DNA of 64,000 nucleotides, taken from assembly GCA_039621445.1 (NCBI GenBank), contig CP154955.1, positions 25,270,354 through 25,334,353 of the forward strand, in the 5' to 3' direction. Under the pieces are notes generated by a model, which was given only the letters and a program-made list of their open reading frames with translations, made no database searches and had not been told where the DNA came from. This DNA comes from Euglena gracilis (lineage: Eukaryota; Euglenida; Euglenophyceae; Euglenales). Each line of letters opens with the position of its first letter. The first letter of the stretch is position 1. Of this stretch, positions 1-11,762 are shown in pieces. Made by a program: the position numbers and the translations under genes.

Positions 1-70
1 GGTATCGGTATCGGTATCAATATATGCTGATAGTATCAATATCAGCATCAGTGTCAGTGTCAGTATCTGC
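1..70. repeat. simple sequence repeat, GGTATC / ATCAGT type
   Basis: The window opens inside a degenerate hexamer tract: GGTATC units pass into ATCAGT/GTCAGT units. No gene lies in it. Confidence 0.8.
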
Positions 71-1597
71 ATGCAAGCACTGGAGCAAGGAAGACCAAGA
101 GGGAAGAAGCTTTTGGCTGGAGTGGATGGCAGGTAATGGAGTTCACTGGATGGACTGGGCAGTGGATGCAGATACTGGAGTGGATGGAGTGGATGGAACT
201 GATACTCGATTCATCCATCCCAGGATATGCATCCTGGCTGTAAACCTCCCCAAACTACCCCAAAAAACCAAAAGCAACTGAGATAAAATGGTTGCAAAAA
301 AAGAGCAAGATGGCCAAAAAAAGCTTGCAATGACCTCAAATAGCCCCAAAACGGCTCACAATCTCCTCAAAGACTGGGAAAAAAAAAAGACCCAAAATTA
401 CCGAAATGGCGTGAATTGGTCTAAAATTTCATAAAATTACACAATTTGATCCAAATTTGCCCATAAATTGCTCAAATTATCTACAAATAACCCAAATTGT
501 CAAGAAATGATCCAAAAATGGCCAAAATGGGAGATTGGAGAATGGGAGATGGGAGATACACATGAGAGATTTGCGGGAAATTATTGCTCATTAATCCTAA
601 CTATGGTTTAATTTTCAAACTATGCAAAAATTGCCAGCATCGCCCAGCATCACCCAGCACCATCAGAGGTGCTTGGTCATGGCAAAAAAAACTACAAAAT
701 AGAAAGATGGTGTCTGGATTAGCAAGAGTGGGGGACAGCATAGACCCTCAAAAATCGCGATACAACCCCCCCCCCCAAAACGCAAAAAAAACCTCCAATC
801 AAAAAGCAACAGCACACACACAAACCCAATTTTATGGATTTAGGAAATTTTGAAACAAAGCAAGTCGCCACTTATTCTGGTTAAGGGAGGGGTGATAAGC
901 TAAAAGGCCAGAACAGTGTGGCAGACCTCGAATCGGGTAGAACCACGTCGGTCCCGTGTGATCGGTCTTCGCTCTTGGCGCTCTCTTATACGGTCGACTG
1001 CAGTGAATCACTTTCTTCATTTCCTTTCACCTTTTCATTCAATCACTTTTTATGTTTCCTATGCTTTGCGGTGGCTCTTCTCCACTTTCTTTCGCTTCTT
1101 TCTCTTCTCTTCTCTTTCTTCCTTACACCTTCTTTGGATTCAATGCAGTGTAAGGTAGTGAAGCGTGGACACATGGAGGGAATCCCGGGAATCCACATCG
1201 CAGAACCATGTTACAAACCGTCTCCTGCCACTGTCACATTCCCTTCAGATAACAAGCACCTTTGCCGAACCAAAAGAACATTTGGACTTTGTCAACCAGA
1301 GTCACACTTTCGATGCAGCGGGGAAATCCAACTTGAGATCAGGCTGAATTTGACCAACAGGGTCCTAGTGCCCTGGAGTACCTGGGCAGGCAGGCACCGC
1401 CCCCCCCCCCCGGATCCCCCCCCCCGGGGGATCGGTGCCTGCCTGGCCGTGGCTCGAAATCAGCCAAAAATGGGCAGTTTTTGGGCTTCGGGCGTCTTCG
1501 GCGCCGGGCCTTGGTTGGTGGGCCAAAGCCTTGGTGGCCTTGGTCATGGCCAAAGCGCCCAGGTGCTTTGGCCAAGAACCCCCGAGGCAATTCGGAT
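71..1597. other. no supported gene
   Basis: A/T-rich, low-complexity DNA with a C homopolymer near 770 and G/C-rich islands near 1400-1440. Short open frames exist on both strands, but none has a recognisable domain or a homologue elsewhere in the window. Confidence 0.5.
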
Positions 1598-1743
1598 CTA
1601 GGAGTGCCTGCCCACAGGCACCACAGGCAGGTGGGTTCGGAACCGTGTAAAAAATTCAGCCTGTTTGTTAGATGCTGAACAGGGTCCTCTGTCTTGAAAG
1701 GAAGCAACGCACTGCAAATATTCCCGGTCAATGGAGTCGGGCG

Positions 1744-1776
<33 letters not shown>

Positions 1777-1942
1777 TTGGGTGGTACATATCTCGCTCCC
1801 TGGAGTTTGGCTCTCTGTATGAGGGGGGCTCCTGGTAGAGCGGAGGCTCTTCCTGGACTGGGAAGTCTCTCTCGCGGGGGCTGTCCCGAGGCCGCTCGAG
1901 CCGCCTCCGCTTTGCACTGAGCACGCCCGCCTCGTGAAGCAA
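1598..1942 (-). other. RS-repeat open frame, doubtful
   Basis: A 114-codon minus-strand frame contains an alternating Arg-Ser run followed by SPDSIDREYL, resembling an SR-type splicing-factor tail. The Arg-Ser run is encoded by the hexamer array at 1743-1778, so it may be a by-product of the repeat. Basic, proline-rich sequence before it resembles that before the Cys-rich finger at 4.1 kb on the same strand, so it could be a relic exon of one gene family. There is no domain beyond low complexity. Confidence 0.2.
1743..1778. repeat. (GACCTT)6 hexanucleotide array
   Basis: Six perfect GACCTT units. Confidence 0.9.
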
Positions 1943-4110
1943 ATCAACGTCGTCGAAATCAATGTGGAGGTTGGTTCACGGTGGCCTTGGGTGGCAGGGC
2001 CCAAAACTACCACCTCACGGGGGGGGGGGGTCCCAGAAAGTGACACGGGTTGGGGGTTCAGACCAGTATTTTTTTCCAGAACAGGGGAGTCCCCACCATC
2101 CACACAAAAGAAATGTGCATGTCCCCTTCTGGACCCCCACCAGGGTTCGATATAAGGGCAGGTGGGAGTGGGTAGGTTGGACCCCAGTCTCCAGCAGGGG
2201 GGGAGGACACCCCCACCTAAACAATGGCGCGGTCGGGGTGACCAGTTTTTTGGCCAGGCTCAAAGTGCTGGGCCGAAAACCGTTGCCCAAAAAAAATCGG
2301 CCAAGAATGCCATTTTGGGGACTCTTTGAACTTGAAAGTACTGGCTGGAAAACAAGGTGCTGGCTGATCCCCCCAAGCTGGACCCCCCCTTCGGGGCAGG
2401 GTCCCCTTGCTGCAAGGGCAACTGCAACATACAAGGTTAGGCTGTCTTTATTCCGAAAATATAAGAAACTCCAAAAGAAACGCCAGAAAAGGGGGTGGGT
2501 GGGTGAAAACCCCCAAAAAAATTTCCTATCATTATTTGCGCTTTCGGAATCGCTTTCAAATGTGCTCTCTATATTGGGGATACTTGTGCGGTGAAAAAAA
2601 AGTAAAATACGTGTATCCCCCCACCCCACCAACACCCCCCACATCCAACATCCCCACTATGAAAAACATGTTTGAAAAAAGCCAGTTCTTCCGAGCTTGG
2701 TTTGGACAAAAAGAATGTTATCAACTTGAACGCCCCCCTCGAAATGGAGAGTGCAACTCTTCGCAGAAAATGAGTGGCAAAACACCAGGGCCACAGTGGG
2801 AGGAGCATTCCTTCCCGAAGCGGCACTTGTGTTTCAAGAAAGGTCGGCATACCTGAATAAAAATCAGTAAAAGCATGTGAAATAGGAGAATGGGGAGGAG
2901 GGAGAAACGCTTTGAAACACACACTTTTTCTTTGCAAGGAAAATAAATACAATTCATCGGTGGAAGAAAGAGACACATAACCCCCCCCCCAATAACCCAG
3001 TTCGACGTAAATCCCCACCCAAAAATTACACCCCCCTGCCGATTTTCTGGCAAAATCGACAAACTAGACCTCCCCTGGACCTTCCCCATTTTGGGGAAAA
3101 TCTAACACATGGACCCCTTAAAACCAGGGAATTCCTGGCGCAACCAAAATGAACCATTTTCCGGTGCAAAGTGCCAGATCCAGACTGCCTGTTTTGGCAC
3201 GTTTTGGGCAAACAGTCTGTCAATTGTGAAGAAAAAAAAATGGAATAAAAAATTTTGCCCATTATGGGGGGTCTCGGAACCCCTCTGATCGGTTTTTGGC
3301 GGAGAGGGTCCGGATCTCCAGCAATCCACTTTGTTTTGTTGGTTTCATAAAAAAAGATGGTCTTCATCAGAAGGTGTTGCTGTCAGGTGGGAAGATACGG
3401 GTTTTTTTGACAATTATTACAAAAGACTTCACAGGCAGGTATTGGGAAGGTGTCGCGGCTTTCGGTGTCGGTGTCCTCCCATAAAATTAAGGGAGGGGAA
3501 ACCTTCTCCAAAACCCACTGTGGGGAGCCTGCCTACAGCAAGGGTTGTAATGCAAATTTCACTTCAAAACACCAAATTTAGGTACAAGTTGATTGTCCAT
3601 GCTGCCCCCCTTCCTGCTTGCTTGCCTACCTGCCTGCCTGCCAGTTTGTTTATGTCCCCTCTTCCCGTCCACAGCATTTGTTCCTTGTTCAAACACAAAA
3701 ACAAAAAATCCTCAAACTTTTTCTGTCCCCCAAATTATTGCTTCGACCCATCTCAATACCCAATTAATTGCATCCGCTTCTGTGAGTGAAATTCATTACC
3801 CACACAAAACATTTTATGGCTGGTAACCCGGAGTCGGACGGTCAGAGAAAATGCAGTTCTCAGAATTTTGGTCGCTGTGTATTTCAGCTGTTTGTCCTAT
3901 TCACCACTGGTCTATGGATGCTGGTTCGGTCTGTGAAACAGCAAATAAAATGTTATTTTATCCTGAAATCAAAGTTTATTGTGAAGGAAAAAAATTGTGT
4001 CGCAAAATAAAACTGTAAAACGCAAATCTTGCAGAATTTTTTTATGCAAGGAAATGCAAATTTGCAAAAACAAACTTCCACAACTTTGAGTTGCAAAAAA
4101 ATGCAAAGTC
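1943..4110. other. no supported gene; G/C-tract-rich
   Basis: Contains long G runs (for example near 2020) and C runs (near 2985), plus a CTTGCCTGCC-type short tandem near 3620. I see no domain or paired repeat here. Confidence 0.5.
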
Positions 4111-4340
4111 CCTGCCCATGCTCAAAGCACACCTCAAATGGCACATTGTAGAAATCGCACTTCTCTCCAAACATACATGGCCCAAGGCGTTCACAGGGGT
4201 GCATATGCCCGGTGAGCCGCGGCAGGATGGCTTCCAGCCTGGCAGGCAGAGCCGGGGCCCGGGGGCGACGCCTGTCGGGCCGCCGGTCTTCCATTGTCGG
4301 AGGTCGCTCCAGCCGCCGCTCCTCCCGGGGCGGACGCAAG
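4111..4340 (-). pseudogene. Cys-rich (CCCH-like) zinc-finger exon fragment
   Basis: On the minus strand an Arg/Pro/Glu-rich stretch runs into a Cys-rich segment reading HPC-x5-C-x5-C-D(F/Y), followed by P-x-E-x-C. The same spacing recurs in the minus-strand frame at 13.6-13.75 kb (HPCLIFGRC versus HPCERLGPC), so the two are relatives. Such spacing suits a CCCH-type RNA-binding finger, but the closing His is not convincing and no full gene surrounds it. I read it as a dispersed or duplicated exon. Homology between the two copies is seen directly; the CCCH assignment is inference. Confidence 0.35.
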
Positions 4341-5190
4341 GATGGCAGCGTTGGGAGCACATCAAGTGTTATTCTGTAAGTCCCCTTCCGGCCGTTGACA
4401 CAGCATGTCATTGACCCTCCCCCCGTGTCAACGGTCACTTTCCTGGAACATTGCCAAGACAGCGGGGGGTTGGCCACTCCCCACTTCGAGACATGTGTGA
4501 AAAACTGATGGAAGTGGTGTGCTCTTTCACAACAATGGGACCGCGTGGTTTTTTGTGCCAAGAATTCCAGGCCAGATCCAGGTTCTGTATTTTAGGGATT
4601 TTGCCTTACGATATCATAAAAAATTGGTTTGATGGCCCAATAACCATGACCTCCAATTTTGACAATCAGTTTGGCAATGTTCCCGTGTCAAACTGACACG
4701 GGAACATTCGAAGCCATGCTAAGAAGAGGACGTGTTTTGGTTGAATTTCCTTAAAAATTTTGCCAACACGAGAGAAAAAGAATTGTTGACGCGGGGGGGT
4801 GTCAAAGACATGCTGTGTCTAGGAGAAAGCCCCCCCAACTCCCTCACCCCCCACCCCTCCCCCATCACCCCCCACAACCCCCTAACCCCTCCCCCTCCAC
4901 CCCTTCCTCCTGTGGGGGGTCAATGGAAAGCTCACCTCAAAACTTAGAAATTTTGGAACTTTCTCACTTTTGAGATGAGTGAGGGGGTTGAGGGGAGGTT
5001 AGGGGTCCCCAGTTCAGGCGTTGCCCCAATTTTTTTGGCTATAAAAAACATGGACTCCGGGTTCACGACAGAACCGGCGTCCCCACCTTGTTTAAAGCGG
5101 CGTTTCAGGGACACCGGATTTACGACAGAACTGGCGTTCCTTCGGGCAAGGGAGCACTCAGAAATCCATTCATGCACTTGCGTTCCCCTT
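4341..5190. other. no supported gene; hairpin and CCCC-tract DNA
   Basis: Contains the perfect hairpin at 4676-4708, listed separately, and a C-rich tract at about 4830-4915. No gene is seen. Confidence 0.5.
4676..4708. repeat. perfect 15-bp inverted repeat with 3-nt loop
   Basis: AATGTTCCCGTGTCA is followed by AAC and its exact reverse complement. No T-run follows, and the context is non-coding. Confidence 0.9.
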
Positions 5191-5795
5191 TAGGTTTTCT
5201 TCAGCACAATGATGCCCGGGTCCCTGGCCGTTGTCGTTCGCAACGCTTTCCCCCTATCCCAACCAGTGCCCAATTTTTGGCAGGGTTGGGGACCGCCTTG
5301 GAGCCTCAAGGTCCAGCGCCCGACACCGTCCTTTTTGGGACACTTTTACAAGGGATTTTAAGGGATTTTCAAAAACCTTTGGATCACAAAAATTGCGTGA
5401 TTGAAAATTTAGACGACTGGTTTGCGGCCGTCGCAAAATTCATGATGGATGTGGAGTTTCTTTTTGATACTCCGCAGGAAAAAGTGGACGCTTTGTCCCA
5501 GCCGCAAGAACTTTGTGCCCAACCTGTATGCCTAGCAATACCCACCAAAACTCAGAAACTCCAATGCCTGTACCGCCACTGATCCGTGATTTTATTGCAA
5601 TAGCAATTGTGCAGACAAGGCAGGTTTCGTCACATTCATATACCCTTCAGGCCAAAATGGATTTCTGTACCGGACGCCGGGTTCACGACAGAACCAGCGT
5701 CCCTAACCCTTTTTTTTTTTGGACAGTGTTCCCAAAATTCGGGGTGGGGGGACGCCTTTTCTGTCGTGAACCCCGCGTCCCAAACGCCGGCTTAA
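5055..5795. repeat. cluster of dispersed GACGCCGGTTC / GTTCACGACAGAACC motifs
   Basis: Copies of a roughly 30-bp motif lie near 5060, 5110, 5685 and 5760, in both orientations. Relatives recur near 8785, 9370, 9430, 13245, 15625, 15745 and 16415. Confidence 0.6.
5191..5583 (+). pseudogene. PHD-like-family N-terminal exon, copy 1 (broken)
   Basis: A pyrimidine-rich acceptor (TTTTCTTCAG) is followed by ATG at 5210. The early frame and the family-like frame differ, so a frameshift lies near 5245. The latter reads PPxPTSxxFLAGL, then LFGTLL, then a LDDWF block and FLFD. It aligns with copies at 6354 (FPPPPT..LFLAAL, LDDFFVAW, LLF) and 18534 (PQPPKVAEFLATI, LDTFLCAWAAW, PPLLF). The C-terminal zinc finger of the other two copies is missing. 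The function of this N-terminal module is unknown to me. I read it as a dispersed pseudogene of a multicopy gene. Confidence 0.5.
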
Positions 5796-6068
5796 TTTGT
5801 TGGCCAAAGAAATTCAAAAACGACAAGAAATTGACAAAAAAGTCTGGATTGGAACCGTCACAATTGGGCAAAAATGCAGAATTTTTCCAAGTCAAAAAAA
5901 TTTAATTAACTCCAGGAAAAATCGAAAATTGTAGGGGAAAATGGAAATACACAAACAAAAGCGTGTATTTTTGTTCCTTGGAGCTCGTTGTCAATGCATT
6001 TTCTTTTCAAAAAAGAACGTCCAAAAAAAGTGCTCAAAATGGACGTTTTTTGGGACGTTTTCTATATA

Positions 6069-6170
6069 CAAATTGTGGCTAAGCCCTGATTTCAACCTGA
6101 AACCAGGTTCAGCAGGGGGGCCCCCGAACTGAACCCGGGTTCAGTGAAATCCGGGCTGAGCCACAATTTG
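6069..6170. mobile_element. hairpin MITE-like element, 102 bp
   Basis: The ends are near-perfect inverted repeats of about 26 bp, CAAATTGTGGCT.. and ..AGCCACAATTTG. The interior also pairs (GAACC..GGTTC). No coding capacity. No clear target duplication. Confidence 0.65.
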
Positions 6171-6353
6171 TTTAAAACGTGTTCAGAGCCCGCCAAATGC
6201 CTGTGGTCATGACTCACGCATTTGGAAGAAGAAAAAAAGCGAAAAACGTCAAAATTTGCCCAAAATGGTGCCTGCCCTGAAATCTGTGGTCAGAAACGGA
6301 TGCCTGCCCTGAAATCTGTGGTCATCCCTTTGACCTTCATTCCACAATTCCCC

Positions 6354-7160
6354 ATGATGAAACGTGCAGTGAATCTCGTGGATGGCTTGTTACCACCTCC
6401 CCCTACAACAGAACTGTTCCTTGCTGCGTTGGCAGTGTATCAACAAACTGCCAAGAAACCGAAAGTTGACCCCCTTCATTGGCAGCTTGCTGGTGCAAGG
6501 CAACAAGAAGAAAAATTCTGCTTCCAAGGGTACAGAGCTTGCTGGTGTTGCCAATTGTTTGGAGTTCTCCAAACTTTGTGAACACCTTCAAGCCTCTTAT
6601 CCGGAGCTGGATGATTTCTTTGTTGCCTGGACGGGGTGGGAATTGGAACCCAGCCTCTTGTTCAATGAAAGGAGCGTTATCGAACAATGTGTCGCGCAAC
6701 GCCAACAGCGGTCAGTGACCATATTTGTTTCCTTCGGGCAACCTCCTTTCTGACAATCATCAATGCCGTCGCTCGGGCATTCCACAAAACTACTACCGAG
6801 GGTGTTGTTATGCCTTCTTCTGAGTATTGTGCCCCCCCCCCGAGTGAGGAATATGCTGTGCTTAATCAGGACCTTTCCGCTGTCCCTTCTTTGTTCTCAA
6901 CCGCGGAGCAACGTTCCGCTCCAGCGGCCAGCAGTGCCGTCGTTCAACCTGCTGACCAGCCCGCTGTACCCCGCTCTGTGTCCCGACTGCCAATAAAACA
7001 GGAAAAGTGTGGATTTTGTGGGGTTGCCATCCCTAAAAATCCAAATTGTGTCGAGCTGAACAGTGTTGTGTGTGACGCCTGCGGTCTGGCCTGCCATTTT
7101 CATTGCCAAGATTTGCACCGCCCACCAAAGTATGGTTCCTTTTTGTGTAAAGCGCGTTGA
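6354..7160 (+). pseudogene. PHD-like zinc-finger family member, copy 2
   Basis: The first exon begins at ATG 6354 (MKRAVN, then LPPPPTTELFLAAL). It shifts frame near 6490 and continues with LEFSKLCEHLQ, LDDFFVAW and LLFNERSVIEQC. A donor-like GCG|GTCAGTGA lies at about 6711. The second half, ending at TGA 7158, holds a Cys/His cluster: CGFCG, then an NxVVCDACGxxCHxHCxxL segment, then GSFLC. This matches the finger of the copy at 18.5-19.0 kb residue for residue at the metal ligands and resembles a PHD finger, a chromatin-reading module. Which copy, if any, is expressed cannot be told; the frameshift argues against this one. PHD is inferred from ligand spacing. Confidence 0.5.
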
Positions 7161-7582
7161 GTGCTAGTGAGTCACCGGTCACATTCCTCAATTGCCACAT
7201 TGGATGCCTGCCCTGAAATCTGTGTTCCTGTCCCTCCCCATGGAAAAGAATAGCTGGGGGGGGGGGGGGGACTTTGAGGGGTCAACAAAATTCGCGAAAA
7301 AAATTGGTAATTTGATATTTCCCCAAGAGGGTCGAGGCTTCTTGTCCTCCTTTTCGATATGGTTAAGAGATTTTGATTTGACTTTGGAAAAAGGGAGCTT
7401 GAAAGGGAACTTCCAAGTGAGGACTCGAAGTTGAAATAGCTCAAAATGATTCAAAAAAAAACACACAGGTCAAAATCACACACCAATATTCATCAATTTT
7501 CATGCAAAAAAATTCATGAAAAAAATTCTTAGAACACAGAAAACACGTTTCCCCCAAAAGGCAAAAAAAGCCCAAAAAAGAA

Positions 7583-8094
7583 GGCCCAAAAATATGTGGG
7601 AATAGGCAAATATGCTGCGGAAAAATCCTGTGAAACCACGAAATACAAAGTAATAGGCAAAAAAAGTGATTATGAGTTAAAAATGCGAAATATGTGCAAC
7701 ATGCATGCTCTGCATATAATATCATATGCCCCCCCGGGTTGTTACGTTGGTGTTGGGGGGGGGGCCATAGCCGTTGGGGGTGGTTCGGGATGGGGGGCGC
7801 GGCGGGGGGGGACGAGGGGGAGGGGGATTCCTGGGGGGGGCGCGCGGGGGACGAGGGGGGTGGGGAGGGGGAAATGTGGCCCAACTGCCGCCACACATTT
7901 TCTTTGGTGTCACCCAAATCTGTGCCAAAATCTGGGCACATTTTTCTGGCACACGGCGGGGGGAGACAGGGTGTGGAACAACTTTATCATTCTAGGCTGG
8001 AGGGCTTGAAAACCCAGCGCGGGTATATCCATCTCCGACGTCATTCGAGTCCGAGCACATCAACGATCCTGGAGCAACGGGCAGGCTTCTTTTT
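7583..8094. repeat. direct repeat P, copy 1
   Basis: About 0.5 kb that recurs at 15136-15604 in the same orientation. It starts GGCCCAAAAATATGTGGG and ends GGGCAGGCTTCTTTTT. The middle is a variable-length G-rich block. Non-coding, unknown nature. Confidence 0.85.
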
Positions 8095-8266
8095 AAGACC
8101 CCTGGGGGGGGGGAGGGGGGTTCCCCCCCCACCCACCCAGGGTGGCGCGGGACCCCCCCCCCCGGGGGGCAGGGACCCCCCCAAAATCGGGCCCGTTAAA
8201 AGCAATTTTCAAAAAAATTCGGCGCTTCGCACCGAAAAGGTATACCCGGCGCCTCCGGCGTGGGAC
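8095..8266. repeat. direct repeat Q, copy 1
   Basis: Repeated at 16515-16686 in the same orientation. It runs from AAGACCCCTGGGGG to GCGCCTCCGGCGTGGGA. Its downstream continuation, to GAAGCCTGGCAACAGG, recurs at about 20965-21061, so these blocks are mosaics. Confidence 0.8.
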
Positions 8267-8331
8267 TCCCCCCCCCCGGGGTCCGGCCCGGACCCCCCCC
8301 GGGGGGGTCTTCTGACTTAAAAAGAAGCCTG

Positions 8332-8425
8332 GCAACAGGAGCTGCCTGGTAGCCGGTTTTGTGCTGCTCATCCTTGAGCGGGGCCAGGCGGGGCCGTTCA
8401 ACGGGCGGGGGCCTGCCAGTGAGCC
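8332..8425. repeat. dispersed repeat, pair of 24118-24210
   Basis: GGAGCTGCCTGGTAGCCGG through GGCGGGGGCCTGCCAG is shared with 24.1 kb. On the minus strand both copies read a basic Pro/Arg-rich peptide ending EQHKTGYQ, possibly a relic exon. Confidence 0.7.
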
Positions 8426-9132
8426 AATCCTCTGCAGGAGGTGGCCGGTCTTCGGACCTTGCTCTTCGAGGGCGGGCAGAGCCAGCCGGGTTGAACCAGC
8501 CCCGGGCAATCAGTTCACGGACGTCATCCGCCGTGAGGTGCAAATTGGAGCACCTGGAACAAAAAAGATCCCAACTACCGCGCAATGACCTTGAAAAATG
8601 CGGCAAAGAAAGCAAACAAACACAAAAAGTAGATGCAAACAAATCACTGGACACTTTTCTTCTAGAGGGGACTTGGAGAAAAATTTCACAATTTCCGGGG
8701 AAGATGTTCCATCACTCAACTACATTTTAATGTTGATTTTGGGAACAAGCTGACTCCAAGATTCTGTATCAAAAAAAGGGGGGACGCCAGTTCTGTCATG
8801 AATCCAGCGTCCAGCACAGGGCAGGGAGGAAAGAGAGACCATGCCCCCCCTCACTGTTCCCGTCCTATGGCCTTTTGGATCCGTGGGAACAGTAAGGGGG
8901 GGACAATGAGGGGGGGGGGGCGCTGAGCTCTTATCTCTTAAGGTAAAAGTGAAGCTTACCACCGAGGAAAAAGGAGGGTATGGCAGGTGAAATTTTGTTG
9001 GAATTTCGAATTTGCAGACAGGGTCGGAATATGCGATCGCCCATTTTCAGAGCGCTGTGCAGTGTGGCTGATTTCTGTGGGTACCAAGCGGAATATCAGG
9101 GAGAGCGTTCAGTTGATATGCTATTGGTACCT
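8426..9132. other. no supported gene; one MITE-like hairpin
   Basis: At 8840-8912 CCATGCCCCCCCTCACTGTTCCC faces GGGAACAGTAAGGGGGGGA. This is a possible decayed member of the CCATGCC-ended miniature-element group. Nothing else is recognised. Confidence 0.4.
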
Positions 9133-9400
9133 AAACTGTGGGATTGGAAAAATTAAGATATCAAGTTTTTGAAAGCACGATTGCTGAAATAAGAGCTCTG
9201 GCTGAATTTTGCGAATTGTCAAAAGCCCTTGAGAACTTTCGTTTGATGGATGAAATGGATTCAGATGTGAAATACACCAATTTTGATCGGCGACCAATTC
9301 GGACCAAAATAGCCAAAAGTGTCCCAAACATGGGTATTTGGGGCGAAATTGGCCGTGATTCCTCAGACGCCGGCTCAAGCGTGAAGCCGGTGCCCTCTAG
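9133..9400. repeat. inverted dispersed repeat, partner at 15755-16020
   Basis: A diverged segment containing CAAACATGGGTATTTGGGGCGAAATTGGCC appears in opposite orientation near 15780. It ends in the GACGCCGG motif at both sites. Confidence 0.65.
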
Positions 9401-9816
9401 AAACGGTTTCAAAACCTGTGTCCAGGACGATGGTTCAGGCGTGAAGCCAGTGCCTGGGACGCAGTTCTCAACATAGATTTGGCTTCATTCTCCAGATATT
9501 TTGGAAACATCAATTTTTTGACCCCAAAACAGCCCAATATGCCCCCTGAAATGGGCCAAACATGGCCGAAGAACTCGGGCTACACGAAGATTTGGGGGGG
9601 GGGCATTCCAAAGGCTTCTCCGGACATTTTCTTTGATTTTGCTTCATTGTCGACATACTTTGGAAAAATCGATTTTTGACCAAAAATGGTCAAAAAAAAA
9701 GACTCCAAAATGGCCGGTTTGGGCTCAAAAGCGCGGCGGAACACGGGCCAGGCGTGTCGGCAGAAACCAAGGGGCGACAATGGGCCTCCAGGGTGCATTT
9801 CGTCAGTGAGACATAG

Positions 9817-10176
9817 GAGGCTAGGCGCGCCGCTCGGGGGGGTCCGGGATCCCCCCCTCCCCCCCCCCTGCGCGGCCCCTGCGCGACCGCCCGCGCGGCC
9901 GCTCGCCCCCCCCCCTGGACCCCCCCTCCCCCCACTGTGCCTAGCATAGCCAAGGAAAAAAAATTTTGTGAAAAAATTGCGACTTTTTTGAGGCCCAAAA
10001 ATGACCAAAAATGACCATTTTCGGCCATAAAATGGCAAATTTGGGGGCCGCGCGCTCTGAGCGCGGCCAAAAAAGCACTTTTTGGTCAAAAATGGCCAAA
10101 AATGGCAAAAAGTGACCACTTTTTGAACCCGAAAATCACCGATTTTAGGATGCGCGCCGCCCACGCGGCCGCCCTC
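9817..10176. repeat. dispersed repeat R, copy 1
   Basis: Runs from GGAGGCTAGGCGCGCCGCTCG to GCGGCCGCCCTCGGACCCC. A second near-full copy is at 17451-17796 and a partial one at 11116-11345. It contains AAAATGACCAAAAATGACC and CTGTGCCTAGCAT. Non-coding. Confidence 0.8.
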
Positions 10177-10580
10177 GGACCCCCCTCCCCCCCCCCCCCC
10201 CCGGCCGCCCCCCCCCCACCCCCCCCCCCCCGCTGTGCCTAGCCTCCATAATAATAAATACCCTCACCACCCCTCAAAGTGGCCGGCACCATGGGACCCC
10301 AAAATGGCCACTCTGAGAGGGGACACTTTGGGGGGGGGGTCAAATTTTGGCCTTCGGCGCCTCAAGCGCCGAAGGAAAACGACCACTTTGAAGGGGGGTA
10401 AACAAAATTTTGCCAAAACTTTTGGTCACTTTGGACTTGGGGGGGGGACACTTTGTGGGGGGGTGAGGGTAATATTTTTTGAAAATCGATTTTTGGACCA
10501 AAAATCTCACACCGGGCGAACGAGTCGAAACAGAAGGGTTGGTGAATCCTACCCAGTTTGGACCCCTTTGCGGGTGAATA

Positions 10581-10923
10581 CCATGCCCCCCCCCCAAGCT
10601 GTTCCCATAGGGGGGACGGAAATAGCTCACTGTGATAGCACTTATTCTAAAGAACTTCCCCCCAAAAAATGCTCAAAATTGATGTTTTTGGGACGTTTTC
10701 AAAGAGCGATTTTTGGCAAATGTGCTTAAAATTGACCATTTTTTGCAACATCCAAAAAAGAAGTTACCAAAATGGCCCCTTTTGGGCTACCCAAGGTTCA
10801 GGTATGGGAATAGCTCGCTCGGGGGGGACATTGCCCCCCCCCCCCCCCGAGCATCCCAAACTGTTCCCATTGGGCCGTAAAGGGTCCTGGGGACGGGAAT
10901 AGCTTGGGGGGGGGGGGGCATGG
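10581..10923. mobile_element. TA-flanked MITE with CCATGCC ends, 343 bp
   Basis: The left end CCATGCCCCCCCCCAAGCTG and the right end, a CAGCTATTCCC-like mirror ending GGCATGG, form terminal inverted repeats (GCTGTTCCCAT against GGGAATAGCT). Dinucleotide TA flanks both sides (10579-10580 and 10924-10925), as for Tc1/mariner-type insertions. No transposase is encoded. Confidence 0.65.
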
Positions 10924-11115
10924 TAACTTGGGCTTGGCGGGGAGTTGGGTCAAATGGAGGTGATTCGGAAACTCGGGATCCGGTCACTCGCGACTTTAAA
11001 AAAAAAATACCCCGGGAACCGGGCCGGGGTCATGGTGATAATCCGCGGTTTTATCACCTACCCAGGGGGGAGGGGATGTTGTCTATGTTGCCCCTTGATC
11101 AAAAGCTCTTCTTAA

Positions 11116-11345
11116 GGGGGGCTAGGCGCGCCGCTCGTGGGGGGGTCCGGGACCCCCCTCCACCTCCCCCCCCCCCGCGCAGCCTCTGCACGACCGCCCG
11201 CGCGGCCACTCGCCCCCCCCTCGACCCCCCCCCTCTATGCCCAAGATGCCCAAGAAAAAAATTTCGCGAAAAAAAATGTGACTTTTTGCCCCAAAATGGC
11301 CAAAAACGACCATTTTTGGACATATAATAGCAAATTTGGAGGCCT
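11116..11345. repeat. dispersed repeat R, partial copy
   Basis: GGCTAGGCGCGCCGCTCG through AAAATGGCCAAAAACGACC matches the first two thirds of repeat R. Confidence 0.65.
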
Positions 11346-11762
11346 TTGGGTACCCACATTTGGGGTCCCAGAGCACCCATCCAGATTCTTTCAAATTTTG
11401 CTAGTTTTGTGATATCCGCATGTTTTTCACACCCGAGGGCACTAATCCGACCAGCACACTGGAATAACTATCCCAGAGAACGTAATGTGAACCCCAAATC
11501 GGTTTCCAGTTTCAGGGTTGGGGCCAGAAATTGGGGGTTTTTGTGCAATGATTTCCTTTTGGCCTTGAGGGCGGCCGCTCGGGCGGCGTGCGTCCTAAAA
11601 TCGGTGTTTTTCGGGTCCAAAAAGTGGTCATTTTTGGCCATTTTTGGGCCATTTTTGGTTTAAAAAAAAAGACTCTTTTTTGGCGCACGCAAAGCGCGCA
11701 GCGTACCCAAAGGCCTGCCTTGAAAGCCCAAAGGCCCAAAGGCCGAAGCAGGGCTGGATATA

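Noticed and set aside
1339-2103. 254-codon minus-strand protein
   Set aside because: Low-complexity Gln-Gly and Pro runs from simple repeats; no domain and no second copy.
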